Origin: Ilyomonas sp964658445
GTDB lineage: Bacteria; Bacteroidota; Bacteroidia; Chitinophagales; Chitinophagaceae
DNA: 21,640 bases
Direction of reading: 5' to 3'
NCBI GenBank assembly: GCA_964658445.1
Contig: CAZZZH010000043.1
Location: 1 to 21,640 of the forward strand
Made by a program: the position numbers and the translations under genes. The notes under the pieces were generated by a model that worked only from the letters and a program-made list of their open reading frames with translations, did no database searches and had not been told where the DNA came from. Below are positions 1-7,249 of the stretch, in pieces; position 1 is the first letter of the stretch; each line of letters begins with the position of its first letter.

Positions 1-240
1 GGAACAAAACTAAGCGCCCGCATGGTAGGCTGGGCAATGAATGCCGTGCAAAATATTGATCCGCCCGTACCTGCGCATCGCGTGATAAATCGCTTGGGAA
101 TGCTGAGCGGCAAAGCACATTTTAACCCGCCATCGCTGATGCAGGAACTGCTGGAAAAAGAAGGTATTGTGGTGACAGATGATACTGTAAAAGATTTTGA
201 TCAGAAGTTTTGGGATCCGGCTATCGAGCTGGGTTTATAA
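1..240 (+). CDS. MGMT-family / alkyltransferase-like DNA-binding protein, C-terminal part
   Basis: The reading frame is open from base 1 and ends at the TAA at 238-240, so the N-terminus lies before the window. The visible 79 residues match the C-terminal DNA-binding half of O6-methylguanine-DNA methyltransferase-like proteins: a helix with ARMVGWAMNAV, then PPVPAHRVINRLGMLSGK and a tail rich in LMQELLEKEG. In true MGMT enzymes the loop carries the acceptor cysteine (PCHR); here it reads PAHR, so the visible part has no alkyl-accepting cysteine. Alkyltransferase-like (ATL) proteins, which usually have PWHR, bind alkylated bases and flag them for nucleotide excision repair without repairing them. 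An ATL-type role is the inference. The ATG at 22 is an internal methionine, not the start. Confidence 0.8.
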   Translation, partial: GTKLSARMVGWAMNAVQNIDPPVPAHRVINRLGMLSGKAHFNPPSLMQELLEKEGIVVTDDTVKDFDQKFWDPAIELGL

Positions 241-263
241 AAATTATCAGAACGACGGTGTGT

Positions 264-944
264 TTATTTCCTTGTGGTGACGCGGCTGTCTTTTTCTGCC
301 TTTTTTATTTCCCGGGCAATGCGAATAAGGATGGGTATGGTTACTACCAAAATAAATCCCATCATTATATACGGCAGGTACGTTTTAAAAACCGGAATAA
401 TGCCTACTAAGTAGCCAGCCAGCACCAGCACCGGCGTCCAGAGCAGCGAGCCGATTGTTACCAAAACCACGAACCGGCTCAACTTCATCTTTACCATACC
501 CGCAACAATAGGTGCAAACGTGCGGATAATGGGAAATAACAAACCGGCGGTTAAGGCAAACCGTCCGTATTTGTTATAAAATGTTTCCGCTGCTGCTAAA
601 TGCTGCTGCCGAAAGAACCGTGAATCTTTTCTTTTGTAAAGCAATGGACCAGTGGTTCTGCCAAACCAATAGCCAGTGAGGCAGCCGGCTACCGCCGCTG
701 CTACCGTGGCGGCGCAAAGCGTAAACAAGCTATGTTCCAATTGCTCTGTAGCTACCAGTACGCCGCCCGTAAACAGGAAGACGCCGCTGGGTAAAAAGAA
801 GCAGAAGAACAACCCGGTTTGCGCATAGACTGCCAGCAGAATAATCAGCAGACCGCCATATTGTATCCGTGCATTGGCATCGAAGGTAGCCAGGAGGTTG
901 GCGTTGCTTAGCAGCCATACAATATGGAAATACAATTCTATCAT
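264..944 (-). CDS. DedA-family (VTT/SNARE-associated domain) inner-membrane protein
   Basis: The 226-residue product has at least five strongly hydrophobic segments. Its centre carries the DedA/VTT signature: a YNKYGRFAL stretch followed by a re-entrant hydrophobic loop with FPIIRTFAPIVAGM, including the conserved Arg and Pro residues of the family. Members act in the cytoplasmic membrane and are known or proposed to be lipid flippases or proton-dependent transporters, some moving undecaprenyl phosphate. The exact substrate here cannot be read from the sequence. The C-terminus is short and basic (EIKKAEKDSRVTTRK). The ATG at 942-944 is preferred; a -7 promoter match at 986-993 gives a leader of roughly 35 bases. 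The gene is convergent with the upstream MGMT-like gene (23 bp gap). Confidence 0.88.
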   Translation of the reverse strand: MIELYFHIVWLLSNANLLATFDANARIQYGGLLIILLAVYAQTGLFFCFFLPSGVFLFTGGVLVATEQLEHSLFTLCAATVAAAVAGCLTGYWFGRTTGPLLYKRKDSRFFRQQHLAAAETFYNKYGRFALTAGLLFPIIRTFAPIVAGMVKMKLSRFVVLVTIGSLLWTPVLVLAGYLVGIIPVFKTYLPYIMMGFILVVTIPILIRIAREIKKAEKDSRVTTRK

Positions 945-985
945 TGGCGGGCGTGAAATGCTAAAAAGGCAATAAAATGATATCC

Positions 986-993
986 CAAAAATA
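986..993 (-). promoter_or_regulatory. -7 promoter element for the DedA gene
   Basis: Read on the - strand this is TATTTTTG, an exact match to the Bacteroidota primary-sigma -7 consensus TAnnTTTG. It ends 41 bases before the DedA ATG. No perfect -33 TTTG is visible at the expected distance, so the assignment rests on the -7 element and its position. The 291-base gap 945-1235 otherwise holds only this element and the T-rich leader of the next gene. Confidence 0.5.
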
Positions 994-1211
994 ATGACGT
1001 TCCGGAAGAAAATGATGGCGAGTGATACAACGCAAATGCTAATTGGAAAGCCGCCGATGCAGGGCAGTCGCCAGCCAAAAATCCATTCCGCCTTGCTGCC
1101 CGGTTAGCTGCTTTCTTTTTTATCAGCGCTTTTTTTAACATTCGAATCAAAATCTTTTTTTACACAAAAGAAGAGTACGCTTCCTGAATTTTTACTTTTA
1201 CATTTTTACTC

Positions 1212-1219
1212 TATTTTTA
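1212..1219 (+). promoter_or_regulatory. probable -7-like element for the exonuclease/GIY-YIG gene
   Basis: TATTTTTA matches the Bacteroidota TAnnTTTG consensus except at the last base. It is the last of a run of TTTTAC-like units (ending at 1195, 1201, 1209 and 1220) and lies 16 bases before the ATG at 1236. Which unit is the real -7 cannot be decided by eye. Confidence 0.3.
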
Positions 1220-1235
1220 CGAAGAAGCGAAGGAT

Positions 1236-2579
1236 ATGTACGCAATTGTAGATATTGAAACGACGGGGAGCCATGCGCACAATAACGGGATAACAGAGAT
1301 TGCTATCGTGCTTCACAATGGCAAAGAGATAGAAGGCAGGTATTCATCGCTCGTAAACCCCGGCTACCCTATTCCCCGCTTTGTAGCTGCGCTTACCGGC
1401 ATTTCAAACGAGATGGTAAGGGAAGCGCCTCCCTTTACCGACATTGCCGAAGCGGTGTACAGCCATCTCGAAGGTCGCATCTTTATTGCCCACAATGTCA
1501 ACTTCGATTATTCTTTTGTCAAGTATCATTTAAAAGAAGCGGGCTTCGAGTTCAATGCGCGTAAGCTGTGTACGGTACGGCTTAGCCGCACTGCATTTCC
1601 CGGCTTCCGCAAGTATGGTCTCGATGCGCTTTGCCAGCAATTGAACATTATGAATGGCGAGCGCCACCGCGCTACCGGCGATGCGGAAGCTACTGCTATT
1701 TTGTTCGACATGATCATCCGCGCCAGCGGCACCAAGCTCATTAAAGAATACCTGAAGAAAGACAACCGTGAGCAGATTCTGCCGGCTAATTTGCCCAAAG
1801 AGCATGTAGCTAACCTGCCCTATGTGCCCGGTGTTTACTACTTCCACGACGATAAAGGCAAGGTGATTTATGTAGGTAAAGCCAAAAGCATCAAGCAGCG
1901 CGTGGTAAGCCATTTTACTGGCTTCGATACAGGCAGCAAGCGGCAACATTTTATAAAGCTGATCCACGCTATTTCGTTCAAAGAATTGCCTACTGAGTTT
2001 ATGGCGTACCTGTTTGAAAGCATCGAGATAAAAAGACTGTGGCCACAGTTTAACTATAGCCAAAAAAAGCTGGAATGGCAATACGGTATTTATCTTTTTG
2101 AAGACAATCGCGGCTATAAAAGACTGGCGATGGACCGCAAGCGCAAATACCTTCACCCAATCATCACGTTTAGCACTAAAACCGAAGGCTACCGCATTCT
2201 TTGGAAGCTGGTAAAAGATTTTCGTTTAGATGCCGGTCTTTGCTTTTTAGATACCACTGCCGCCCGCGTTGAAGAAGCGCCCGAAGACTATAATAGCAGG
2301 GTGAACAATGCCCTGCAATGGATACACGAACAGAAGGAAACTTTCTTTATCGCCGAGCCGCTGCGTGGCAATAAGACCAGCGTGGTACTGGTTGAAAACG
2401 GTAAGTTCTATGGTATGGGTGTGCTGGATGAGGAGCCTGTTTTCTCCATCAGCGAGCTAAAAGAAAAGATTACGCCGTACGCCGAAAATGAAGTGATCAA
2501 AAGCATGATTGCTACATTCGTTTCCAAAAATCCTGATAAGATAAAACGCATAGAAGAAAAGATAATGGCAGAAGTATAA
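1236..2579 (+). CDS. fusion of DEDDh 3'-5' exonuclease and GIY-YIG (UvrC/Cho-type) endonuclease
   Basis: The product has 447 residues. Residues 1-165 form a DnaQ/epsilon-type exonuclease with all five DEDDh residues visible: D6 and E8 (DIETTG), D91 (NVNFDYSF), H144 and D149 (HRATGDAEA). A linker leads into a GIY-YIG domain at about 195-275, with G199-V-Y201, Y212-V-G214, the catalytic Arg at R222 and the metal-binding Glu at E261 (LFESIEIKRLWPQFN). Residues 280-447 are a C-terminal region I do not recognise. The GIY-YIG part resembles the 3'-incising half of UvrC and the stand-alone Cho nuclease. This architecture is known in several phyla, usually annotated as an exonuclease-domain protein. 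A role in excision repair is likely but inferred; the UvrC UvrB-binding and HhH regions were not seen. The gene is convergent with the hydroxylase (42 bp gap). Confidence 0.9.
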   Translation: MYAIVDIETTGSHAHNNGITEIAIVLHNGKEIEGRYSSLVNPGYPIPRFVAALTGISNEMVREAPPFTDIAEAVYSHLEGRIFIAHNVNFDYSFVKYHLKEAGFEFNARKLCTVRLSRTAFPGFRKYGLDALCQQLNIMNGERHRATGDAEATAILFDMIIRASGTKLIKEYLKKDNREQILPANLPKEHVANLPYVPGVYYFHDDKGKVIYVGKAKSIKQRVVSHFTGFDTGSKRQHFIKLIHAISFKELPTEFMAYLFESIEIKRLWPQFNYSQKKLEWQYGIYLFEDNRGYKRLAMDRKRKYLHPIITFSTKTEGYRILWKLVKDFRLDAGLCFLDTTAARVEEAPEDYNSRVNNALQWIHEQKETFFIAEPLRGNKTSVVLVENGKFYGMGVLDEEPVFSISELKEKITPYAENEVIKSMIATFVSKNPDKIKRIEEKIMAEV

Positions 2580-2621
2580 ATCGTTTTTACAAATTCAATT
2601 CTTCATCAGCAAAATAATATT

Positions 2622-4175
2622 TTACAAAAGACCGTAAGCACTGCGAAACCAGCTAAGGAAGATTTCCTGCTGAAAAGTATTAGCGACGTAAGCAATGTAA
2701 TTATCCGGCCTCAACAGCAACACAAACGAAGTAGAAAATCCTTTGCCTGCAAATGCTTTTTGGTTGTATTCGTTACTTTCTAGGCTTATAAGATAAATAA
2801 GATTGGAGTTGCTAAAACCTTGAACATCGACGTTGTAAGCCAGTAATAAAAAAGGAGCTTCCGCAGCAGCTGAACATACAAATTCATAAATAGATTGCCA
2901 CTTATTGTTGGCAGAAACCATCACATAAGGCAAGCGCATTCCTGCCTTTACGGCCCCGATTTTTCCATAAGATAAAGAAGAATCGGTATAAGCAATTTCC
3001 GTCTGCGACACCAGCCGAAAAAGTCTTCTCCTCACACGTTTTATTTTCATCAGGAATGGTGCAACGGCGGGAAAGAGATACAAACGAAATAGTTTGTTGA
3101 TAAGTGTATTCTTCGACATCGCGCTAAACATGCGGTCGGTCGTGCGCAGCAGGCGCTCTGCTACCAGATTTCGTTCTTCATGATACGTAGAAAGCAGATT
3201 ATTGTCAGCTATATGATGTACAACCAATGCCAGCTTCCATGCTAAGTTGTAGGCATCCTGCAAACCCGTATTCATACCTTGTCCACCAGCCGGGCTATGC
3301 ACATGCGCCGCATCACCGCAAAAGAAAATATTACCTCTGTTGAATGACTTTACTTTCTTATGATGTAGCCGGTAAGTTGAATACCATTGCGTGTCGTAAA
3401 AACCAAGATCAATAGCCGCCTCTTTATTTACCTGCTGGCTCACTTCGGTAAAGCTGATCTGGTTCTGGTGATAAAACTGCGGCGGCAAAATACCAATTGC
3501 TCTGAACCGCTTCGTTCCCGCCATCGGGAATAGAATATGGAAAGAATTTTTCGTGGTAAAGAAGTTCATCTTATCATCGCAAACCGGCGCCGCTACGTGT
3601 GTATCGGCTACGTAAAATACCTGTTGATACGTGCCACCGCTAAAGTCCATATTTGCGTCTTCTCTCACCTTGCTTTTCGCGCCGTCGCAGGCAATCAGGT
3701 ACGGCGTGGTTACCGTTATCTCACTTCCGTCTTTTTGCAGCGTTACCTTGTAGTTGCCGCCTTCATATTGCCGGTAAGAAAGTAACTCCGTGTTCCATTC
3801 TACTTCTGCGCCACCTTTCTGAAGATGGTCGTACAAAAGCATTTCATTTTTACTTTGTTCGTATAGAAAAACAAAATTGTATGGCGTAATATCATCTCCA
3901 AACCCTTTCAGGGCAATATCGGCTATCTTCTTTCCCTTCCGCCAGAAACAAAAGCCTGTGGCGCGTTTGCCTTCTGAAAGAACCCTATCAATCAATCCCA
4001 ATTGCTCATAAATCTCTAAACTCCGCGCCTGCACCACAACGGCTCTCGATTCTGTGGTAGGTTTCGATTTCTTATCAACAATAAGAAAAGGAACGCCAAA
4101 TCGCAGTAACTGCGCTGCCATCATGAGACCGGTGGGGCCGGCTCCGCAAATAAGAACAGAATAAGACGATTGCAT
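2622..4175 (-). CDS. FAD-dependent monooxygenase (class A aromatic hydroxylase type)
   Basis: Starting at the ATG at 4173-4175 the protein has 517 residues; a TTG two codons earlier is also in frame but less likely. The PHBH-fold landmarks are in order: the dinucleotide-binding GAGPTG (residues 11-16), an ESRAVVVQARSLEIY stretch typical of the phenol-hydroxylase group, the DG motif (CDGAKSKVRE, D164-G165), and the GD motif (FFCGDAAHVHSP, D288) that contacts the FAD ribose. The last 130 or so residues look like the thioredoxin-like C-terminal domain of MhpA/phenol hydroxylase/RdmE-type enzymes. Such enzymes use NAD(P)H and O2 to hydroxylate aromatic or polyketide rings, and some inactivate antibiotics. 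The substrate cannot be told from sequence and no ring-cleavage or polyketide genes lie nearby. It probably has its own promoter (4226-4233). Confidence 0.88.
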   Translation of the reverse strand: MQSSYSVLICGAGPTGLMMAAQLLRFGVPFLIVDKKSKPTTESRAVVVQARSLEIYEQLGLIDRVLSEGKRATGFCFWRKGKKIADIALKGFGDDITPYNFVFLYEQSKNEMLLYDHLQKGGAEVEWNTELLSYRQYEGGNYKVTLQKDGSEITVTTPYLIACDGAKSKVREDANMDFSGGTYQQVFYVADTHVAAPVCDDKMNFFTTKNSFHILFPMAGTKRFRAIGILPPQFYHQNQISFTEVSQQVNKEAAIDLGFYDTQWYSTYRLHHKKVKSFNRGNIFFCGDAAHVHSPAGGQGMNTGLQDAYNLAWKLALVVHHIADNNLLSTYHEERNLVAERLLRTTDRMFSAMSKNTLINKLFRLYLFPAVAPFLMKIKRVRRRLFRLVSQTEIAYTDSSLSYGKIGAVKAGMRLPYVMVSANNKWQSIYEFVCSAAAEAPFLLLAYNVDVQGFSNSNLIYLISLESNEYNQKAFAGKGFSTSFVLLLRPDNYIAYVANTFQQEIFLSWFRSAYGLL

Positions 4176-4225
4176 CGGCAAAGCTTTACATTAGTATCTG
4201 TTTGTATAAATCATTTCTATGGAAT

Positions 4226-4233
4226 CAAAAATA
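4226..4233 (-). promoter_or_regulatory. -7 promoter element for the FAD monooxygenase gene
   Basis: On the - strand this reads TATTTTTG, an exact TAnnTTTG match, ending 50 bases before the ATG at 4175. It lies in the 165-base gap between the YdcF gene and the monooxygenase gene, so the latter is probably transcribed independently. Confidence 0.5.
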
Positions 4234-4340
4234 AGTGCCGTCATATCGATGGGCAGGAGGAATATTCCAATTTTGAAGCAGCCCGGCTACATAGAAATGT
4301 TTATCCTGTTCATCATAACGTACTTACTATTTTCTATATT

Positions 4341-4997
4341 TCAATCAAACTCTTTCACCAGTTGTTTATCAAAACCCAGCTCCACCAGTCGCTCGTACGC
4401 CGCCCAAACTTCACCAGGTATTTCCTGGTAAATCTGGAAGCCTTTGGCAGGATAAAGTTTAATGCGCTGCAGATCGCCCACCATTATCTGTATCACTTGC
4501 TCGATTGAAATTTCCGCTGTAGGATAGTCTTCGAACGAAAGCTGGGGCGAGGTAACGACAAAAATTTTCTCCGGCCAGTTTTTCGCAAACGTGGCAAAAG
4601 CTCTTCTCTCCATGTAAGGCTTTTGTACAAGGATAAACGTTTGTGGCTGCAGCCCTTTCTCTTCTAAGATTTGCTTTACGAACTGTATGTTCTCGCCGGT
4701 GTTGGTCGATTGGTTTTCGATAACAATGGCATTTGCCGGAACGCCTTTTTCCCTCGCAATGCGCGCAAACAAATTGGCTTCCGATTCCGTCCACATACCT
4801 TCTGTAAGCCTGCCCAAACCACCGGCAAAAATGAGCAGCGGCGCATAGCCATCCAGGTACAGTTGCGCAGCTCTTTCCGCTACCCGCGTATCGTGGCTGC
4901 CCAAGGCAAAGATGGCATCGGAAGGAACAATGGTATGATTGACATGATGATAATTCCAGACAAGGCGGGCTAAATCAATAACTTCATTAGTAAGCAT
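4341..4997 (-). CDS. YdcF family (DUF218) protein
   Basis: The 218-residue product shows the DUF218 pattern: SDAIFALGSHDTRVAERAAQL near the N-terminus, LLIFAGGLG, then WTESEANLFARIA, GVPANAIVIENQSTNTGEN and a late IQIMVGDLQR. The family includes E. coli YdcF, which binds S-adenosylmethionine, and the membrane proteins SanA and ElyC, which act in envelope integrity. This copy has no membrane segment, so it resembles cytosolic YdcF; its reaction is unknown. The longest open frame starts at a TTG at 5027, but the ATG at 4995-4997 is chosen because an exact -7 promoter match (5006-5013) lies between the two, implying a leader of only a few bases. The hydroxylase gene follows downstream in the same direction after 165 bp. 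Confidence 0.85.
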   Translation of the reverse strand: MLTNEVIDLARLVWNYHHVNHTIVPSDAIFALGSHDTRVAERAAQLYLDGYAPLLIFAGGLGRLTEGMWTESEANLFARIAREKGVPANAIVIENQSTNTGENIQFVKQILEEKGLQPQTFILVQKPYMERRAFATFAKNWPEKIFVVTSPQLSFEDYPTAEISIEQVIQIMVGDLQRIKLYPAKGFQIYQEIPGEVWAAYERLVELGFDKQLVKEFD

Positions 4998-5005
4998 AAT
5001 CGTTG

Positions 5006-5013
5006 CAAAAGTA
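5006..5013 (-). promoter_or_regulatory. -7 promoter element for the YdcF-family gene
   Basis: On the - strand this reads TACTTTTG, an exact TAnnTTTG match, ending 8 bases before the ATG at 4997. If used, it gives an almost leaderless transcript and rules out the upstream TTG start at 5027. Confidence 0.45.
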
Positions 5014-5186
5014 ATATCGAAAGGCAAGCCAAGAAGATGAATAGAAAGCGCTGCTTAGGCTTGTCTCTTCAGCAAACCGTTTTATAAAAAAAAGAAGTAA
5101 AGCTGGTTAATCAAAACCTTTTTTGCATTTATATTTACGTTGCCATTTCCTCATACATTTCTCTCACATTTATAAACCAACGGTCT

Positions 5187-6755
5187 ATGTTAAAAACAAA
5201 TTTTACGTATTGTTCCATCGCTGTGGGTCGCTTTTACCGCAATTGCAAAACGGTAAAAAAGCTGTGCCGCAGTGGCAAAAAGCACACGGGTAAAAAGCTT
5301 GCGTCCTACTGCAAAAATCTTCTTTCCCATGCTACGGCGCCTATGCTGAAAGCAAGCGCTGTAGCGGGTATTGCTATTGCCCTGAGCGTTACGGCTTCTG
5401 CGCAATGCGATACGTTTTACAATGCAGATGCTGCTAATCCTATCCATATAAAAGGTCTGCCCAAAAGCCGCGAGCCTTACTTTGTAGACATCGATGGCGA
5501 TGGCGACTACGATTGTTATGTGCTCGATTATTTTTATTCCTACGCCACGCCTTTTTTCTATAAAAATATCGGTACCGCCCAGCTTCCTTTGTATAAATAC
5601 GAGCCGGACGCTTCTGGCTTTAGCGGCGGCGACCTCAACTTTGCCAGCACTAATACCGCTTTTGTAGACATCGATGGCGATGGCGACTACGATTGTTTTA
5701 TAGCGCAGGCCTATACTGGCAATGGCGGTGTGCATATTAAATATTTTGAAAACACGGGCACAGCTACTCACCCGGTGTTTGTGGAGAACGAAGCCAAGAA
5801 CCCGCTGGGCGGCAACTATGGCTATGGTTTTTACAGCATCAATTTTACGTTTGCCGATATTGATGGTGATGGCGACCTGGACTGTTATGTTTATAACGAC
5901 TACAGTACTAAGTTGCTCATTAATAAAGGCACAAAGACCCAGCCTGCCTTTGTAGAAGTAAGCTCATCGCGCGATGCCAACCAGGGCGATCGTGCTTACT
6001 ACGACTGGAACGGCGATGGTTTGCTCGACTACTTCAATATGGACTTTTTTTACGGCTTTCATTACTATAAAAATATCGGCCCGAAGAGCAACCCTTCTTA
6101 TGTGATAGACGATGCCCATGGTCCTCATTTTTTGAATGATGTTCCGCACCAGTTCACCGACCTTAATGGCGATGGTGCACCCGAAGTATTTAATCGCTAT
6201 GGCGGCTTTTCTACCTTGGCTGCCGTGCCGGTGGTAACGACCGCCAACACTACCGTAGGCGGTAAAACCTATACAAAGCTTACCGTATCGCCCACGGGCA
6301 GCGCCTTTACTTTTCAATGGTACTACAATGGGGTAGCGGTAGCCCGCGCCACAAGCCCGTCCATCGTTGCCTTCAAGGGCGGAATTTACTCGGCTACGAT
6401 TATTGATAGTTGCGGTACCGGCGTATCTCTTCCGGTTAGGGTTGCGTATCCCCCTACTCTAATTGCCGGAGAGGAAGATAAAATAAGTGCACCGGCTCTT
6501 AGTGCATTGTCGTCTGTTACTGCAAAAGCTTATCCCAATCCCTTTACCAGCCAGGTTACGATACAATTACCGCAAACGAAATCTGCCACTGTCAGCGTGG
6601 TAAGGCTGATGGATGCATCGGGAAAAATATGGCTCTCGGAAACCACATCGGCATCCTCCGTTATAGTTGGAAAAACCTTGCCGGCGGGTGCTTATATTGT
6701 ACAGGTACTGCAGGCAAATATGGTGGTGTACAAAACGATCCTTGTAAAGCAGTAA
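5187..6755 (+). CDS. secreted VCBS/FG-GAP-like repeat protein with T9SS type A sorting domain
   Basis: The 522-residue product has a hydrophobic signal segment (residues 53-73, AIALSVTASAQ, likely cleaved after SAQ). Five acidic DxDGDG-type loops of the VCBS/FG-GAP class follow at about residues 101-109, 161-169, 224-232, 273-281 and 325-331, each able to bind calcium as in EF-hand-like loops. Residues 350-430 resemble an Ig-like/PKD-type adhesive domain (FQWYYNGVAVARA, GGIYSATIIDSCGTG). The last 75 or so residues are a type IX secretion sorting domain starting with AYPNPF and ending ILVKQ. It should cross the outer membrane by T9SS and stay at the surface or be released; ligand and role are unknown. 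The ATG at 5187 puts 52 basic, Cys-containing residues ahead of the signal; the alternative start is the ATG at 5343. Confidence 0.87.
   Translation: MLKTNFTYCSIAVGRFYRNCKTVKKLCRSGKKHTGKKLASYCKNLLSHATAPMLKASAVAGIAIALSVTASAQCDTFYNADAANPIHIKGLPKSREPYFVDIDGDGDYDCYVLDYFYSYATPFFYKNIGTAQLPLYKYEPDASGFSGGDLNFASTNTAFVDIDGDGDYDCFIAQAYTGNGGVHIKYFENTGTATHPVFVENEAKNPLGGNYGYGFYSINFTFADIDGDGDLDCYVYNDYSTKLLINKGTKTQPAFVEVSSSRDANQGDRAYYDWNGDGLLDYFNMDFFYGFHYYKNIGPKSNPSYVIDDAHGPHFLNDVPHQFTDLNGDGAPEVFNRYGGFSTLAAVPVVTTANTTVGGKTYTKLTVSPTGSAFTFQWYYNGVAVARATSPSIVAFKGGIYSATIIDSCGTGVSLPVRVAYPPTLIAGEEDKISAPALSALSSVTAKAYPNPFTSQVTIQLPQTKSATVSVVRLMDASGKIWLSETTSASSVIVGKTLPAGAYIVQVLQANMVVYKTILVKQ
5481..5517 (+). repeat. 37-bp direct repeat, copy 1 (partner 5661-5697)
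   Basis: The 37 bases at 5481-5517 are identical, including every third codon position, to 5661-5697, exactly 180 bp (60 codons) downstream. Both encode FVDIDGDGDYDC plus one base. Later acidic loops of the same gene have diverged at the DNA level. Confidence 0.95.
5661..5697 (+). repeat. 37-bp direct repeat, copy 2 (partner 5481-5517)
   Basis: Second identical copy, in the same reading frame as the first, encoding the second calcium-loop motif of the T9SS-exported protein. Confidence 0.95.
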
Positions 6756-6808
6756 ATCATTTTTCTGCATGGTTTGCAATCAATCATTACAGGTAGTTTA
6801 CTAAAATA

Positions 6809-6841
6809 AAAACCCGGTTGGAAAGAATTCCACCGGGTTTT
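6809..6841 (+). terminator. Rho-independent-type terminator after the T9SS-exported protein gene
   Basis: The left arm 6809-6823 pairs with 6828-6841: AAAACCCGG with CCGGGTTTT and TGGAA with TTCCA, with one bulged T (6818) and an AGAA loop. The T-rich end of the right arm supplies the U tract. It lies 54 bases after the stop at 6755. The A/T flanks are symmetrical, so it can also serve the small - strand ORF ending at 6863. Confidence 0.85.
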
Positions 6842-6862
6842 ATTATGATAGTCCCAAAACAG

Positions 6863-7240
6863 TTAACCTCCGTACACCACTTCAATGATATCGCTCATCA
6901 AACCAATTTCCTCATCTTTCAGCACACCAATAGCCATATACTGGCGCACTTCGGCCGTGTCGGGCGCCGCCAGCGGGTGCTTGTCCGCATAGGGCCTGCG
7001 GCTGGCAAAATCTAATTTTACCCATTTATCATTACTGCCATAAAAAAATGAGCGTCTGCAACAGGAATTGCGCTTACCGAAAAAGCTGCCTGGAGAAGGT
7101 GCAGACTGCTTTTTTATCACACTATCATCATTTACCGGCAATGCCAAGCTGTTTATAGATATAAAGGATAAAAAGAAAAAAGCGGCTGAACTCCTTTCAG
7201 CCGCTTTATTTATGCAAAACATTTTATTGCTTGTTAGCAT
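6863..7240 (-). CDS. uncharacterised small protein, start uncertain
   Basis: The frame encodes up to 125 residues and I do not recognise a family. The C-terminal 55 residues (from about KWVKLDF to DIIEVVYGG) look like real protein, with mixed charged and hydrophobic residues and no low complexity. The N-terminal part is peculiar: residues 12-21 are encoded by the hairpin of the dnaE terminator (7179-7207), and the following FFFLSF by its T tract. The stretch from about residue 19 to 34 looks like a signal-peptide core ending SLALP. In-frame ATG starts exist only at 7240 (9 bases after the dnaE stop) and 7222. TTG or GTG codons nearer to 7147 or 7122 are the alternatives if the gene begins after the terminator. 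It could also be the remnant of a longer gene. Confidence 0.4.
   Translation of the reverse strand: MLTSNKMFCINKAAERSSAAFFFLSFISINSLALPVNDDSVIKKQSAPSPGSFFGKRNSCCRRSFFYGSNDKWVKLDFASRRPYADKHPLAAPDTAEVRQYMAIGVLKDEEIGLMSDIIEVVYGG
7179..7207 (-). terminator. Rho-independent terminator of dnaE
   Basis: A perfect 12-bp stem (7179-7190 with 7196-7207) with a 5-base loop lies 43 bases past the dnaE stop. On the - strand it is followed by a T-rich run (7169-7178), as expected for termination in the dnaE direction. Confidence 0.85.
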
Positions 7241-7249
7241 GATAAATGT

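Noticed and set aside
941..1150. 69-residue ORF on the - strand overlapping the DedA start
   Set aside because: It contains the exact -7 promoter match for the DedA gene (986-993), has composition unlike a folded protein, and overlaps the start of a certain gene. Treated as leader DNA.
4219..4431. 70-residue + strand ORF with a hydrophobic segment (MFILFIITYLLFSIF)
   Set aside because: Its second half is antisense to the YdcF gene and its first codons overlap the monooxygenase promoter candidate. No recognisable family. A small membrane protein cannot be fully excluded, but support is too weak.
4995..5027. TTG start for the YdcF-family protein at 5027
   Set aside because: A -7 promoter match sits inside the added ten codons and the ATG at 4997 precedes the conserved domain.
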